Source: Candidatus Sumerlaeota bacterium
Lineage (GTDB): Bacteria > Sumerlaeota > Sumerlaeia > JAFGJS01
Reading direction: 5' to 3'
DNA length: 64,000 nucleotides
Assembly (NCBI GenBank): GCA_016928995.1
Contig: JAFGJS010000037.1
Coordinates: forward strand, 7,030-71,029
Both the position numbers and the translations under genes were made by a program. How positions within the stretch are numbered: position 1 is the stretch's first letter; every line of letters begins with the position of its first letter. The notes beneath the pieces were generated by a model. That model saw nothing but the letters and a program-made list of their open reading frames with translations, was not told the DNA's origin and did not search any database. Below, one piece after another: positions 20,953 to 28,389 of the stretch.

Positions 20953-20988
20953 TTCGCGCCGCTGCCCGGAAGTCAGGCGCGGCGCGAA
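20953..20988 (-). other. Hairpin between rpsB and tsf
   Basis: Perfect 10-bp inverted repeat TTCGCGCCGC / GCGGCGCGAA with a 16-base loop and no T-run. It may stabilise or attenuate the rpsB-tsf transcript. Confidence 0.4.
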
Positions 20989-21049
20989 AAGCCGGGAATT
21001 GCTGACACCGGCGGACTCCCTCTGCTGAAAAGAACCGGCAAGAATGGAA

Positions 21050-22006
21050 TTATTCGCTCTCGCCCGCTTCGTCGTTCTGCTCCAGAGGCTCGGCCGCGGG
21101 GATTTCGCTGGCGGCGTCTTCCTCTTCCGGCATCGGCTTGGAGTATTGGTCGGGATTGTAATCCGCGTATTTCTCGTCGATTTCCGCGGCGGACAGCGCA
21201 TGCGTCTCCGGCGTCGCGCTCATGGCGGCCGGAAGCGCGCCTTCCGCGCGTTGAGCCATGCCTTCAATCGTGGCGTCGGCGATCAGATGGGCGATCAGTT
21301 TGATCGCGCGGATCGCGTCGTCGTTGCCCGGAATAATCACGTCGATCGGATCGGGATCGCAGTTCGTGTCCACCACGGCCACGATCGGGATGCCCAGGCG
21401 TTTGCATTCGCGCACGGTGATCGCTTCTTTGTGCGGATCGATGATGAAGACCAGATCGGGCAGGCGCTCCATGTGCTTCACGCCGGCCAGGTATTTGTCC
21501 AGGTGGTTGCGCTCGCGCAGCAGCATCGCCTGTTCTTTTTTCTTGAACTGCTCGATTTCGCCGTCGGCGATCATTTTTTCCAGTACGATCAGCCGCTTGA
21601 TGCTGTTGCGCACGGTCTGGAAGTTGGTCAGCATGCCGCCCAGCCAGCGATTGATCACGTAGTACATGTTGCAGCTGACCGCCGCTTCCTGGATCGATTC
21701 CTTGGCTTGCTTTTTCGTGCCCACAAAGAGGACGGTCTTGCCTTCCGCCGCGCAATCGCGCACAAAGGCGTAAGCCTCGCGGAGCATCTTCAGCGTTTTC
21801 TTCAGGTCGATGATGTAAATGCCGTTGCGCTCGGTGTAGATGTATTTCTTCATCTTGGGGTTCCAGCGGCGGCTTTGATGGCCGAAGTGGACGCCCGCTT
21901 CGAGCAATTGCTTCATGGACACGCCGCCTTGCGCGACTTCCGACTGGCGCGGGGCGGGTCTTCCGTGGGGAATTGGGTTGACTTCTGTTGCGATGTTTTC
22001 TGGCAT
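21050..22006 (-). CDS. rpsB: 30S ribosomal protein S2
   Basis: 318 residues. The S2 core has [30 protein letters not shown] and [21 protein letters not shown] Glu/Ala-rich acidic C-terminal tail of about 60 residues makes it longer than the 241-residue E. coli protein; S2 tails vary between phyla. GGAGG lies 10 bases before the start. First gene of the rpsB-tsf-pyrH-frr-uppS-cdsA-dxr series; its leader contains a putative promoter and a hairpin. Confidence 0.97.
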   Translation of the reverse strand: MPENIATEVNPIPHGRPAPRQSEVAQGGVSMKQLLEAGVHFGHQSRRWNPKMKKYIYTERNGIYIIDLKKTLKMLREAYAFVRDCAAEGKTVLFVGTKKQAKESIQEAAVSCNMYYVINRWLGGMLTNFQTVRNSIKRLIVLEKMIADGEIEQFKKKEQAMLLRERNHLDKYLAGVKHMERLPDLVFIIDPHKEAITVRECKRLGIPIVAVVDTNCDPDPIDVIIPGNDDAIRAIKLIAHLIADATIEGMAQRAEGALPAAMSATPETHALSAAEIDEKYADYNPDQYSKPMPEEEDAASEIPAAEPLEQNDEAGESE

Positions 22007-22093
22007 TTTGGTTCATCCTCCGTCTCTTTCTTCGATCACCGGACCCTGTCGTGTTTTGACGGGGCACCTCGGCGTCATCCAGAGACGTGTGTG

Positions 22094-22122
22094 ATTATAT
22101 TCAGTTTTTACATAAAAACCGG
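22094..22122 (-). promoter_or_regulatory. Putative rpsB promoter and leader
   Basis: On the minus strand a perfect TATAAT (plus 22094-22099) lies ~88 bases before rpsB, with only a weak -35 about 17 bases upstream. The leader contains CCCTGTC/GACGGGG, able to form a hairpin at 22043-22063, a candidate for S2 autoregulation. A second hairpin (CGGC-TTTAG-GCCG, then GTTTTT) lies just upstream. The remaining 22007-22400 gap holds no gene. Confidence 0.42.
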
Positions 22123-22254
22123 CCTAAAGCCGAAAAAAGGATGCATACCTAATCATGCGCTTCGGCGGCTTGCAAGCAAAAAAAGAGTGGAAAATGCATG
22201 TTTTGCGGATATTTCGACCGGGTTTGCAGGGGTGTTAATTTATACAACTGTTTG

Positions 22255-22284
22255 TTGACACAACTAACCTGATTGCCGCAAAAT
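22255..22284 (+). promoter_or_regulatory. Putative promoter of the dockerin-tailed protein gene
   Basis: TTGACA at 22255-22260, an 18-base spacer and CAAAAT at 22279-22284, about 110 bases before the start codon. Confidence 0.42.
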
Positions 22285-22400
22285 AAGTCTATTAAAAACA
22301 TGGCGCCTCTTGTGCGATGGTTTGTGTTTTGCAGAAGTCTCCTCCGCAACGAGTCGTTGAAGGGTTTTACAATTATTATTTGATAAGGAACGATGCTGCA

Positions 22401-23156
22401 ATGCAAAGACTGAAACACGCAATTCTAGCGCTGGGAATCGCCATCTTGCCGCTCTCTGGAGCGCAATCCGTTTATGCACAACTGCCATCTGGCGCGGATT
22501 TTGAATCTCCAGAGTATGCTCTGGGGGCTTTGAATCATGCGGATTGGACGTTGCATGGCGACGGCAGCGCCTTGGTTCAAAGCTCGGAGGTGTATGAAGG
22601 CAGCGCGGCGTTGGAACTCACCAGCGGCACCACGGTGAGTTACGATGTGGATTCCACCGAGGACGTGGTTTGGGTCAATGGCTGGCAGAAAGCCAGTTCC
22701 ACTGGCGAATTGCCTGATCTGACTCAGTTCACCAGCGGCTCTGCGCTGATGGTTTTCCGCGATGACGCGATCATGTGCCTGGATGGCGACGGCGCGGGCA
22801 GCGGCACGTGGACTTCGGTGATGAGCTCGCCGTCCAACGATTGGATTCAGGTTTCACTGCGGTTGGATTACACGGCTCTCACCTATGAATGCTATCTTAA
22901 CGGGGCGTTGGTTGGCAGCGACCTCGGTTTTCTGTATAATTCGACGTCCATGTTGAACGGTTTCACCGCGCATGCCGGAAACGCCAGTTCCTTTCTGGAC
23001 GATATTGAATTCAGCACGGTCGTGGCCACGCTGACAAAATCCGACATCATCAATCATTTGATGGGCGTTGTGTTTTTATCCGGGGCGGAATACCGTTCCG
23101 CGGACATCAACCAAGACGACGCGCGCGACGTGGCGGATGTGCTGCTCGCGCCATAG
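22401..23156 (+). CDS. Secreted protein with dockerin-like C-terminus
   Basis: 251 residues. A signal peptide of about 25 residues (cleavage near VYA-QLP) precedes a beta-rich middle resembling a concanavalin/LamG-type fold (YEGSAALELTSGTTVSYDVD; GFTAHAGNASSFLDDIEFS). The C-terminus has one Ca-binding dockerin-type loop, DINQDDARDVAD (D1, N3, D5, D9, D12 spacing). I chose ATG 22401 because the signal peptide begins there, with AAGGA upstream; the frame is open from 22317. Likely extracellular or surface-held. No catalytic domain is seen and no cohesin partner is present in the window. Confidence 0.75.
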   Translation: MQRLKHAILALGIAILPLSGAQSVYAQLPSGADFESPEYALGALNHADWTLHGDGSALVQSSEVYEGSAALELTSGTTVSYDVDSTEDVVWVNGWQKASSTGELPDLTQFTSGSALMVFRDDAIMCLDGDGAGSGTWTSVMSSPSNDWIQVSLRLDYTALTYECYLNGALVGSDLGFLYNSTSMLNGFTAHAGNASSFLDDIEFSTVVATLTKSDIINHLMGVVFLSGAEYRSADINQDDARDVADVLLAP

Positions 23157-23198
23157 CGCCGCATAACCAGCCATGATCGATATTTTAGAACACTCACT

Positions 23199-23232
23199 CC
23201 GGCGAGCAGCGACGCTCGCCGGGGTTTTGATT
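23199..23232 (+). terminator. Terminator after the dockerin-tailed gene
   Basis: Perfect 9-bp stem CCGGCGAGC / GCTCGCCGG with a 6-base loop, then GGTTTTGATTT. Confidence 0.7.
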
Positions 23233-23278
23233 TGATCGCAGTTTGATCTCTGGTTTTCGCGGGCGCGAGATCTTTCCC

Positions 23279-23359
23279 TTGACGAAAAGCACCGAGTTGT
23301 TGGATCATGCTTGCTTGGACCTTGTAGACGCCTGAGTGCAGCGCAGTCAACAAGGTCCA
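23279..23359 (+). promoter_or_regulatory. Putative sod promoter and leader inverted repeat
   Basis: TTGACG (23279-23284), an 18-base spacer and GATCAT (23303-23308). Immediately downstream is a perfect 10-bp inverted repeat TGGACCTTGT / ACAAGGTCCA (23316-23325 with 23350-23359), placed as an operator or leader hairpin about 36 bases before the start codon. Confidence 0.4.
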
Positions 23360-23395
23360 TCAACAGAATCCATATAGGACTTGGAGGACTTTCGC

Positions 23396-24022
23396 ATGGC
23401 ACATCAACTCCCTGCTTTACCATACGCATATGACGCGCTGGAGCCGCATATCGACGCGCGCACCGTGGAAATCCATCACGATAAGCATCACAATGCTTAC
23501 GTGACGAACTTGAATGCTGCGCTGGAAGGCCATCCTGAGTTGCAGGATAAACCCCTTACCGAACTGCTGTCGGATTTGTCAGCCGTGCCGGAGTCGATCC
23601 GCATGGCGGTGCGCAACAATGGCGGCGGCGTATGGAATCACAATCTGTATTGGCAATGCATGTCTGGCGACGGCGGCGGCGAGCCGACCGGCGAGCTGGC
23701 CGGGGCGATTAAGCGCGACCTGGGCGGTTTCGCGGCGTTCAAGGAGCAATTCACCAAGGCGGGGGCTACGCGCTTCGGCTCGGGCTGGGCCTGGCTGTGC
23801 GTCGGCGGCGCCGGTAAACTGTGCGTCTGCTCCACGCCGAACCAGGATATTCCGATCATGAAGGGCGTGGCGGATTGCCCCGGAACTCCGATCCTGACGA
23901 TGGACGTCTGGGAGCACTCCTACTACCTCAAATATCAGAACCGCCGGCCGGATTACATCGCGGCGTTTTTCAATGTGATTAACTGGAGCCAGGTGGCGGA
24001 TCATTACGCAGCTGCGAAGTAA
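23396..24022 (+). CDS. sodA: Superoxide dismutase, Fe/Mn family
   Basis: 208 residues. Metal ligands are visible in [20 protein letters not shown] and [24 protein letters not shown] and the GSGWAWL segment fit the Fe/Mn family. The residues near the second His favour Mn, but metal choice cannot be proved from sequence. No signal peptide, so cytoplasmic. The start at 23396 has GGAGG 8 bases upstream; five extra codons to 23381 are unlikely. A terminator follows. Confidence 0.96.
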   Translation: MAHQLPALPYAYDALEPHIDARTVEIHHDKHHNAYVTNLNAALEGHPELQDKPLTELLSDLSAVPESIRMAVRNNGGGVWNHNLYWQCMSGDGGGEPTGELAGAIKRDLGGFAAFKEQFTKAGATRFGSGWAWLCVGGAGKLCVCSTPNQDIPIMKGVADCPGTPILTMDVWEHSYYLKYQNRRPDYIAAFFNVINWSQVADHYAAAK

Positions 24023-24053
24023 GCGCTGTTGATTTTCTGCTTTCATGCAACTC

Positions 24054-24105
24054 AAGCGGCCGGATGGCGTCGAAAGAAAAGACGCCGCCGGTCGCTTTTC
24101 TTTTT
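24054..24105 (+). terminator. Terminator of sod
   Basis: Long hairpin with arms 24054-24071 and 24081-24097 (GGCGTC/GACGCC, CCGG/CCGG, AAGCG/CGCTT), then a T-rich run to 24105. Confidence 0.75.
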
Positions 24106-24163
24106 GACCCTTCGGCCGGATGCGGCGTATGAGATGGTAATCCGGAAAGATCGGAGCTTCCCC

Positions 24164-24727
24164 ATGAATCATGAAGAGCATCACGGCAGTCCGGCCGATT
24201 CAGCCCGGCCGCAGTTAAGCGCGGAGGACGGAGAGCGTGTGCAACTGGGCATCCGTTGCGCGCAGCAGATCAAAACCTATGGCAACTGGCTGAATTGGCT
24301 CGCGGGATTGATTGTGCTGTATGTCTTGTTCCTCAAAACGGCAGGATTTTATTTCCCGGTGGGGCGCACATACATTCCCAATTACCTGCATCAAGTTTTG
24401 ATGCAGAGCAATCCTGGCGTGAGCGATGACTCGCTGGCGTTGATCTTGATTCTGGGATTGGCGGCGGTTTTTTTCATGCTGGGCCAGCTCGCCGTGCGCA
24501 CGCTGAAACTCGCCTGGCTTTGCCTTGCGCTGGGTTTTCTGATTTACGGCGCCGATCTTGCGGCGCTGTACTGGCTTCATTTCATGAAGAACAATCACTA
24601 TTTAGATCTGGTGATCGGCATCGAAGCGGCGTTTCATTTGTTTGTGCTGGCGATGTTCGCGCTGGGAGTTATCGCGGGTTTGCGTTACAACGCCGTGGCG
24701 CGCAAAGAGATGTTTGCTCAGTATTGA
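24164..24727 (+). CDS. Four-helix inner membrane protein of unknown function
   Basis: 187 residues. A hydrophilic N-terminus is followed by about four hydrophobic segments: LNWLAGLIVLYVLFLKTAG, LALILILGLAAVFFMLGQLA, LAWLCLALGFLIYGADLAAL and AFHLFVLAMFALGVIAGL. The start at 24164 has GGAG 7 bases upstream; the open frame from 24029 runs through the sod terminator and is unlikely. It lies 42 bases before rodA on the same strand. I recognise no family. Confidence 0.65.
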   Translation: MNHEEHHGSPADSARPQLSAEDGERVQLGIRCAQQIKTYGNWLNWLAGLIVLYVLFLKTAGFYFPVGRTYIPNYLHQVLMQSNPGVSDDSLALILILGLAAVFFMLGQLAVRTLKLAWLCLALGFLIYGADLAALYWLHFMKNNHYLDLVIGIEAAFHLFVLAMFALGVIAGLRYNAVARKEMFAQY

Positions 24728-24769
24728 ATTGGTTTTGGATTTCGAATATCACTGCTAGAATTTAATCCT

Positions 24770-25921
24770 ATGCTGGAATCGCTAAAATTTTCCCGGCGGC
24801 AATTGGGCGAACTCGACTGGCTGATGCTGCTTTGCGTGCTGGGGCTGACGTGGATTGGCTTGTTCACGATTGACGGTTCGCTGTTTCCGGTTGAGGCGGA
24901 CCGGGCGGAGGCGGCCGGCGCGGAGATCCCGCTCGTGGCGTCGCTGGCGGCGAAGCAGTTCGTATTTTGGATTCTCAGCCTGGGCGCGTTGATCGCCGCT
25001 GTTGTGATTGATTATCGCGTGCTGAAGAAAATCGCCTGGCTGCTGTACATCGTCGGCATCGCGGCGCTCGTTTTTCTGCTGATCCGGCAGGAGACGATCA
25101 AAGGCGCTTCATCGTGGTTTAAACTCGGGCCGCTGCGCTTGCAGCCGTCTGAGTTCGTAAAGATTTCGACGGTGGCCGCGCTGGCGCTGTGGCTGTCCAA
25201 GCGTCCGGGGGAGACCAAGGGCTGGGCGCAATTGATCGTTCCCATGTTGATCGCCGGCGTGCCATTCGTCTTGATCTACGAGCAACCGGACATCGGCACG
25301 GCGGCGATATTCCTTCCCGTGACGTTTGCAATGGTCTGGGCCGCCGGTCTGCGCAAGCGCTATGTGCTGGCGGCTGCGGTGGCTTTCATGCTGGCCGCGA
25401 TTGTGATCTATCCTCGCCTCAAGGAATACCAGAAGCAGCGCATCGAGGTGTTCCTGAATCCCGAGGCGGATCCGCAGCATGCGGGCTACAATATCATTCA
25501 GGCGCAGATCACGATTGGATCGGGGCAGCTCTTCGGCAAGGGCTGGCGCGAGGGGACGCAATCGCGCTGGGAGTATCTGCCGGAGAACCATACGGACTTT
25601 ATTTTTTGCAGCCTCGTGGAGCAGTTCGGCTTTGTGGGCGCTGCGGTTGTCTTGGGATTGTACTTGGCGATCCTGCTGCGCGCATTGGCCATCGCGCAGA
25701 CATCAGCGGAGTGGTTCGGCTCGTATCTGACGATCGGTTTGGTTGCGATCATCCTCACGCATATCCTGCTGAACGTGGGGATGGTGCTGCGTATTTTTCC
25801 CGTGACGGGGCTGCCGTTGCCATTCTTGAGCTACGGCGGTTCGTTTTTATTGGCGAATTATATCGTATTTGGCTTGATTCTGAATGTCGGCATCCGAAAA
25901 GAGTACTATGATTATACATAA
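24770..25921 (+). CDS. rodA: Rod-shape SEDS peptidoglycan glycosyltransferase RodA
   Basis: 383 residues, about ten membrane helices. SEDS-family hallmarks are GASSWFKLGPLRLQPSEFVK, YEQPDIGTA, GKGWREGTQSRWEYLPENHT and GLPLPFLSYGGS near the C-terminus. It polymerises lipid II during side-wall elongation, normally with PBP2 and MreBCD, none of which is in this window. The PENHTDFIF form points to RodA rather than FtsW. An unusually large periplasmic insert (FPVEADRAEAAGAEIP) follows the first helix. Confidence 0.94.
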   Translation: MLESLKFSRRQLGELDWLMLLCVLGLTWIGLFTIDGSLFPVEADRAEAAGAEIPLVASLAAKQFVFWILSLGALIAAVVIDYRVLKKIAWLLYIVGIAALVFLLIRQETIKGASSWFKLGPLRLQPSEFVKISTVAALALWLSKRPGETKGWAQLIVPMLIAGVPFVLIYEQPDIGTAAIFLPVTFAMVWAAGLRKRYVLAAAVAFMLAAIVIYPRLKEYQKQRIEVFLNPEADPQHAGYNIIQAQITIGSGQLFGKGWREGTQSRWEYLPENHTDFIFCSLVEQFGFVGAAVVLGLYLAILLRALAIAQTSAEWFGSYLTIGLVAIILTHILLNVGMVLRIFPVTGLPLPFLSYGGSFLLANYIVFGLILNVGIRKEYYDYT

Positions 25922-26011
25922 GTCGCATCAGCTGATGATGGATTCCGGGCGGATGCAATGATATGCTTTTTTTATGCTTGGTTCGTTTTAGTATTTTAGA
26001 TCCATTCAGGA

Positions 26012-26040
26012 TTGACTTTTGCTTGTCCGGATCACACAAT
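26012..26040 (+). promoter_or_regulatory. Putative promoter of the lipoprotein gene
   Basis: TTGACT, a 17-base spacer and CACAAT, ending 63 bases before the start codon at 26104. Confidence 0.45.
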
Positions 26041-26103
26041 GAATGATCTATCGCTTTAGGGATGAATCGCACGACTTAATCAAATAAAGGAACGGAGAGT
26101 CAC

Positions 26104-26658
26104 ATGATGAACATCACTCGCAAACTCACCTGCGGCCTGCTTCTGATGATTTTTGCCGCCGTTTTCATGACGGCATGCAACGACAAAGGCCAAACCCAAC
26201 GTCAGCAAAAAGAGCAGATCATCACGGAGATGGACGCCAAACTCGATGCCATTATCAAGTCTTACAGTGCGATCGAGGCCGAACTGAGCGCTACGAATGC
26301 GCAGATCAACAGCCTGCAAAGCAAGGTCAACAACATGAAGGTCTTGATGACGGAGTATCAGGATCTGAAGCAGCAATTGACCGGCGAGACCGTGGATCTG
26401 GGCGCTGCGGCTCCGGCGGAAGCGGCTCCCAGCGCGCGCGGCTCCGTGCCGGTTAAAGCCGTGCTCGGGATTGTGCTCGCCATTTTCATCATTGTCGTGC
26501 TGCTGCTGTTCTACGTGCAGGCCAAGACGGAGCGGATGCGCGAGTGGGATGAGGAAGACGACGACGACAGCGAAATTTACAATGCGGACGACGAAGAGGA
26601 GAAGACCGAGGAGAAGACGAAGGAATCGAAGCCGAAGGATGAAAAGAAGGACGAATAA
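26104..26658 (+). CDS. Lipoprotein-like protein with coiled coil, membrane helix and charged tail
   Basis: 184 residues. The N-terminal signal ends in FMTAC with C25 as likely lipidation site. A helical coiled coil follows (~35-95: EMDAKLDAIIKSYSAIEAEL). After an Ala/Pro linker comes a strong membrane helix (~117-138, KAVLGIVLAIFIIVVLLLF), then an Asp/Glu- and Lys-rich tail (~145-184). This gives a periplasmic coiled coil held at both ends. If C25 is not processed, the protein is simply two-pass. ATG at 26107 is equally possible. Not a family I recognise. Confidence 0.7.
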   Translation: MMNITRKLTCGLLLMIFAAVFMTACNDKGQTQRQQKEQIITEMDAKLDAIIKSYSAIEAELSATNAQINSLQSKVNNMKVLMTEYQDLKQQLTGETVDLGAAAPAEAAPSARGSVPVKAVLGIVLAIFIIVVLLLFYVQAKTERMREWDEEDDDDSEIYNADDEEEKTEEKTKESKPKDEKKDE

Positions 26659-26686
26659 CCGGCGCGTCTGTATCATTCTGGAATCA

Positions 26687-26724
26687 AAACCGCCGCTGGA
26701 TCGTTGCGTTTCCAGCGGCGGTTT
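26687..26724 (+). terminator. Hairpin after the lipoprotein gene
   Basis: Perfect 14-bp stem AAACCGCCGCTGGA / TCCAGCGGCGGTTT with a 10-base loop; only three T follow. Confidence 0.55.
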
Positions 26725-26789
26725 CAATGTTGGGATGGGATTGGGATCAATGCATCTCTTAAAATTACATCCGCATCCTTTAAATGCGG

Positions 26790-26817
26790 CACAGCCGCCC
26801 TCGGCTGTGTTCTTTTT
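26790..26817 (+). terminator. Second terminator before the glycosyltransferase gene
   Basis: Stem CACAGCCG / CGGCTGTG with a CCCT loop, then TTCTTTTT. With 26687-26724 it forms a double terminator. Confidence 0.7.
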
Positions 26818-26844
26818 CCATTCGGACATAACTTAAGAGACGCG

Positions 26845-26872
26845 ATAAGATTAGGATTAGGATTAAGATTTA
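26845..26872. repeat. GATTAG-type hexamer repeat
   Basis: Run of GATTAG/GATTAA units directly upstream of the family 9 glycosyltransferase start; its reverse complement resembles the run at 7832-7866. Confidence 0.5.
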
Positions 26873-26877
26873 TTGAT

Positions 26878-27915
26878 ATGGGCTCCAGTATTTTCATTAA
26901 AAGCGTGAATTGGATCGGCGATGCGATCATGACGACGCCGGCGATCCGGCGGTTGCGGCGGGAGTATCCGGCGGCGCGAATCGTCGTCGCCGCGCGGCCG
27001 TGGGTTGCGCCGGTGCTCGATGACAATCCGGACATCAATGAAGTCTGGATCGAGCAGCCGGAAAATGGACGGGGCGCGCGCAAGACGCTGCTAAGCCGGC
27101 TGCGCGAAGAGCCGTTCGAACTGGGCATCGCCTTCCCGAATTCCTTCGGTTCGGCGTGGCTGCTCAAGCAGGGCGGCGTACGGCAGCGCATCGGCTATGC
27201 GCGCGACCTGCGCGCATGGCTGCTCACGGACGCGGTGAAATGCACAAAGGCGATCCGTCGCGTGCACGAGGTGCATTATTATCGCAACCTGCTGCGCGTG
27301 CTGATGGAGATCGACGACGAGGGCGACAAACCTCAACTTGTGCTGCCCGTGAATCTTGATGCGGCGCGCAAGGTGGACCAGGCGTTGCGCGATGAGGGCA
27401 TGGAAGGGGATGAGCCGCTGATCGGCGTGAATCCCGGCGCGTTTTTTGGTTCGGCGAAGCGCTGGCTGCCGGAGCGGTTCGCCGCAGCGGCGGATGCGCT
27501 GGCCGGAAGGCTGGACGGGCGGATCGTGATCACCGGCGCGCCGAACGAGCGGGAGACAGGCGAGGCGATCCGGGCGCTGTGCACAAGGCCAGCGATTAAT
27601 TTAGCCGGGCGGTTGAACCTGAAAGGCGCCGTGGCGTTGATCGGACGCCTGCGCGTGATGTTGACCAATGATTCGGGCGCGATGCACATCGGCGCGGCGC
27701 TAGGCGTGCCGATGGTCGCCATTTTCGGCTCCACGGATTGGCGCACGACGTATCCCTACAGCGATGCGGCGCGGATTGTGCGCAGGGACACGCCCTGCGC
27801 GCCGTGCATGCTGCGCGAATGCCCCATCGACCATCGCTGCATGAAGGACGTATCCGTGGACGATGTGTTGACTGCGGCCGAGGAATTATTAGCAGCTGTT
27901 TCTATGGGGCGATGA
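26878..27915 (+). CDS. Family 9 glycosyltransferase (heptosyltransferase II-like)
   Basis: 345 residues. IFIKSVNWIGDAIMTTPAIR at the N-terminus and NDSGAMHIGAALGVPMVAIF with GSTDW in the C-terminal domain are the GT9/WaaF hallmarks. Members move heptose or similar sugars from ADP-activated donors to the lipid A core. The Cys-rich end (CAPCMLRECPIDHRCM) is also seen in WaaF. I start at ATG 26878 because homology begins there; upstream lie terminators and a hexamer repeat. Its 3' end overlaps the convergent gene by 14 bases. Confidence 0.9.
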   Translation: MGSSIFIKSVNWIGDAIMTTPAIRRLRREYPAARIVVAARPWVAPVLDDNPDINEVWIEQPENGRGARKTLLSRLREEPFELGIAFPNSFGSAWLLKQGGVRQRIGYARDLRAWLLTDAVKCTKAIRRVHEVHYYRNLLRVLMEIDDEGDKPQLVLPVNLDAARKVDQALRDEGMEGDEPLIGVNPGAFFGSAKRWLPERFAAAADALAGRLDGRIVITGAPNERETGEAIRALCTRPAINLAGRLNLKGAVALIGRLRVMLTNDSGAMHIGAALGVPMVAIFGSTDWRTTYPYSDAARIVRRDTPCAPCMLRECPIDHRCMKDVSVDDVLTAAEELLAAVSMGR

Positions 27916-28375
27916 GGCTTTCCCCTTCCGATCTTTTCTCCACTAAATTCTCCGGCGTGTAGGGCTTGACTGTGAATTTCAATTTCGACAGGTCGATCTG
28001 GGCGCAGTCCAGGTTGATCGTCAGGTCCGTCCGCAGCGTCCTGCTGTTTTGCGAAATGCTGAAACTGACTTTGGCATCCTCAATATGCGCAAAGCACACA
28101 TTGACATCCAGGCGCGCCTCGTCTGTGAGAGTTTCGATCGCCTTGCCGATGGCCTTTACGGATCCACAATATTGCTGAGTGGAGAATTCATTGACAAAGA
28201 TCCCTTTCTTAAAGGCCGCTTCTTTGGAGTTCAGGAATTCAACCGTGGCCCTGATGCCTTCTTCTGTCGCACCCGGTCCGGGCGCGATGCTTGGCTCCAT
28301 CGATCCGCTCGCCGGCCAGACATGTATCGTCCCGCATACGGCAAGCGCAGTAAACAATGCCAGGCTGCGTTTCAT
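27902..28375 (-). CDS. Small secreted protein of unknown function
   Basis: 157 residues with an N-terminal signal peptide (KRSLALFTALAVCGTIHVWP, cleavage near ASG). The rest is soluble, probably periplasmic, with Cys residues at QQYCGS, VNVCFA and NLDCAQ that could form disulfides. It follows htrA on the same strand with a 14-base gap and is probably co-transcribed, so it could be an accessory or substrate of that protease (inference). I recognise no domain. Confidence 0.65.
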   Translation of the reverse strand: MKRSLALFTALAVCGTIHVWPASGSMEPSIAPGPGATEEGIRATVEFLNSKEAAFKKGIFVNEFSTQQYCGSVKAIGKAIETLTDEARLDVNVCFAHIEDAKVSFSISQNSRTLRTDLTINLDCAQIDLSKLKFTVKPYTPENLVEKRSEGESLIAP

Positions 28376-28389
28376 GATTCATCCTCCGA

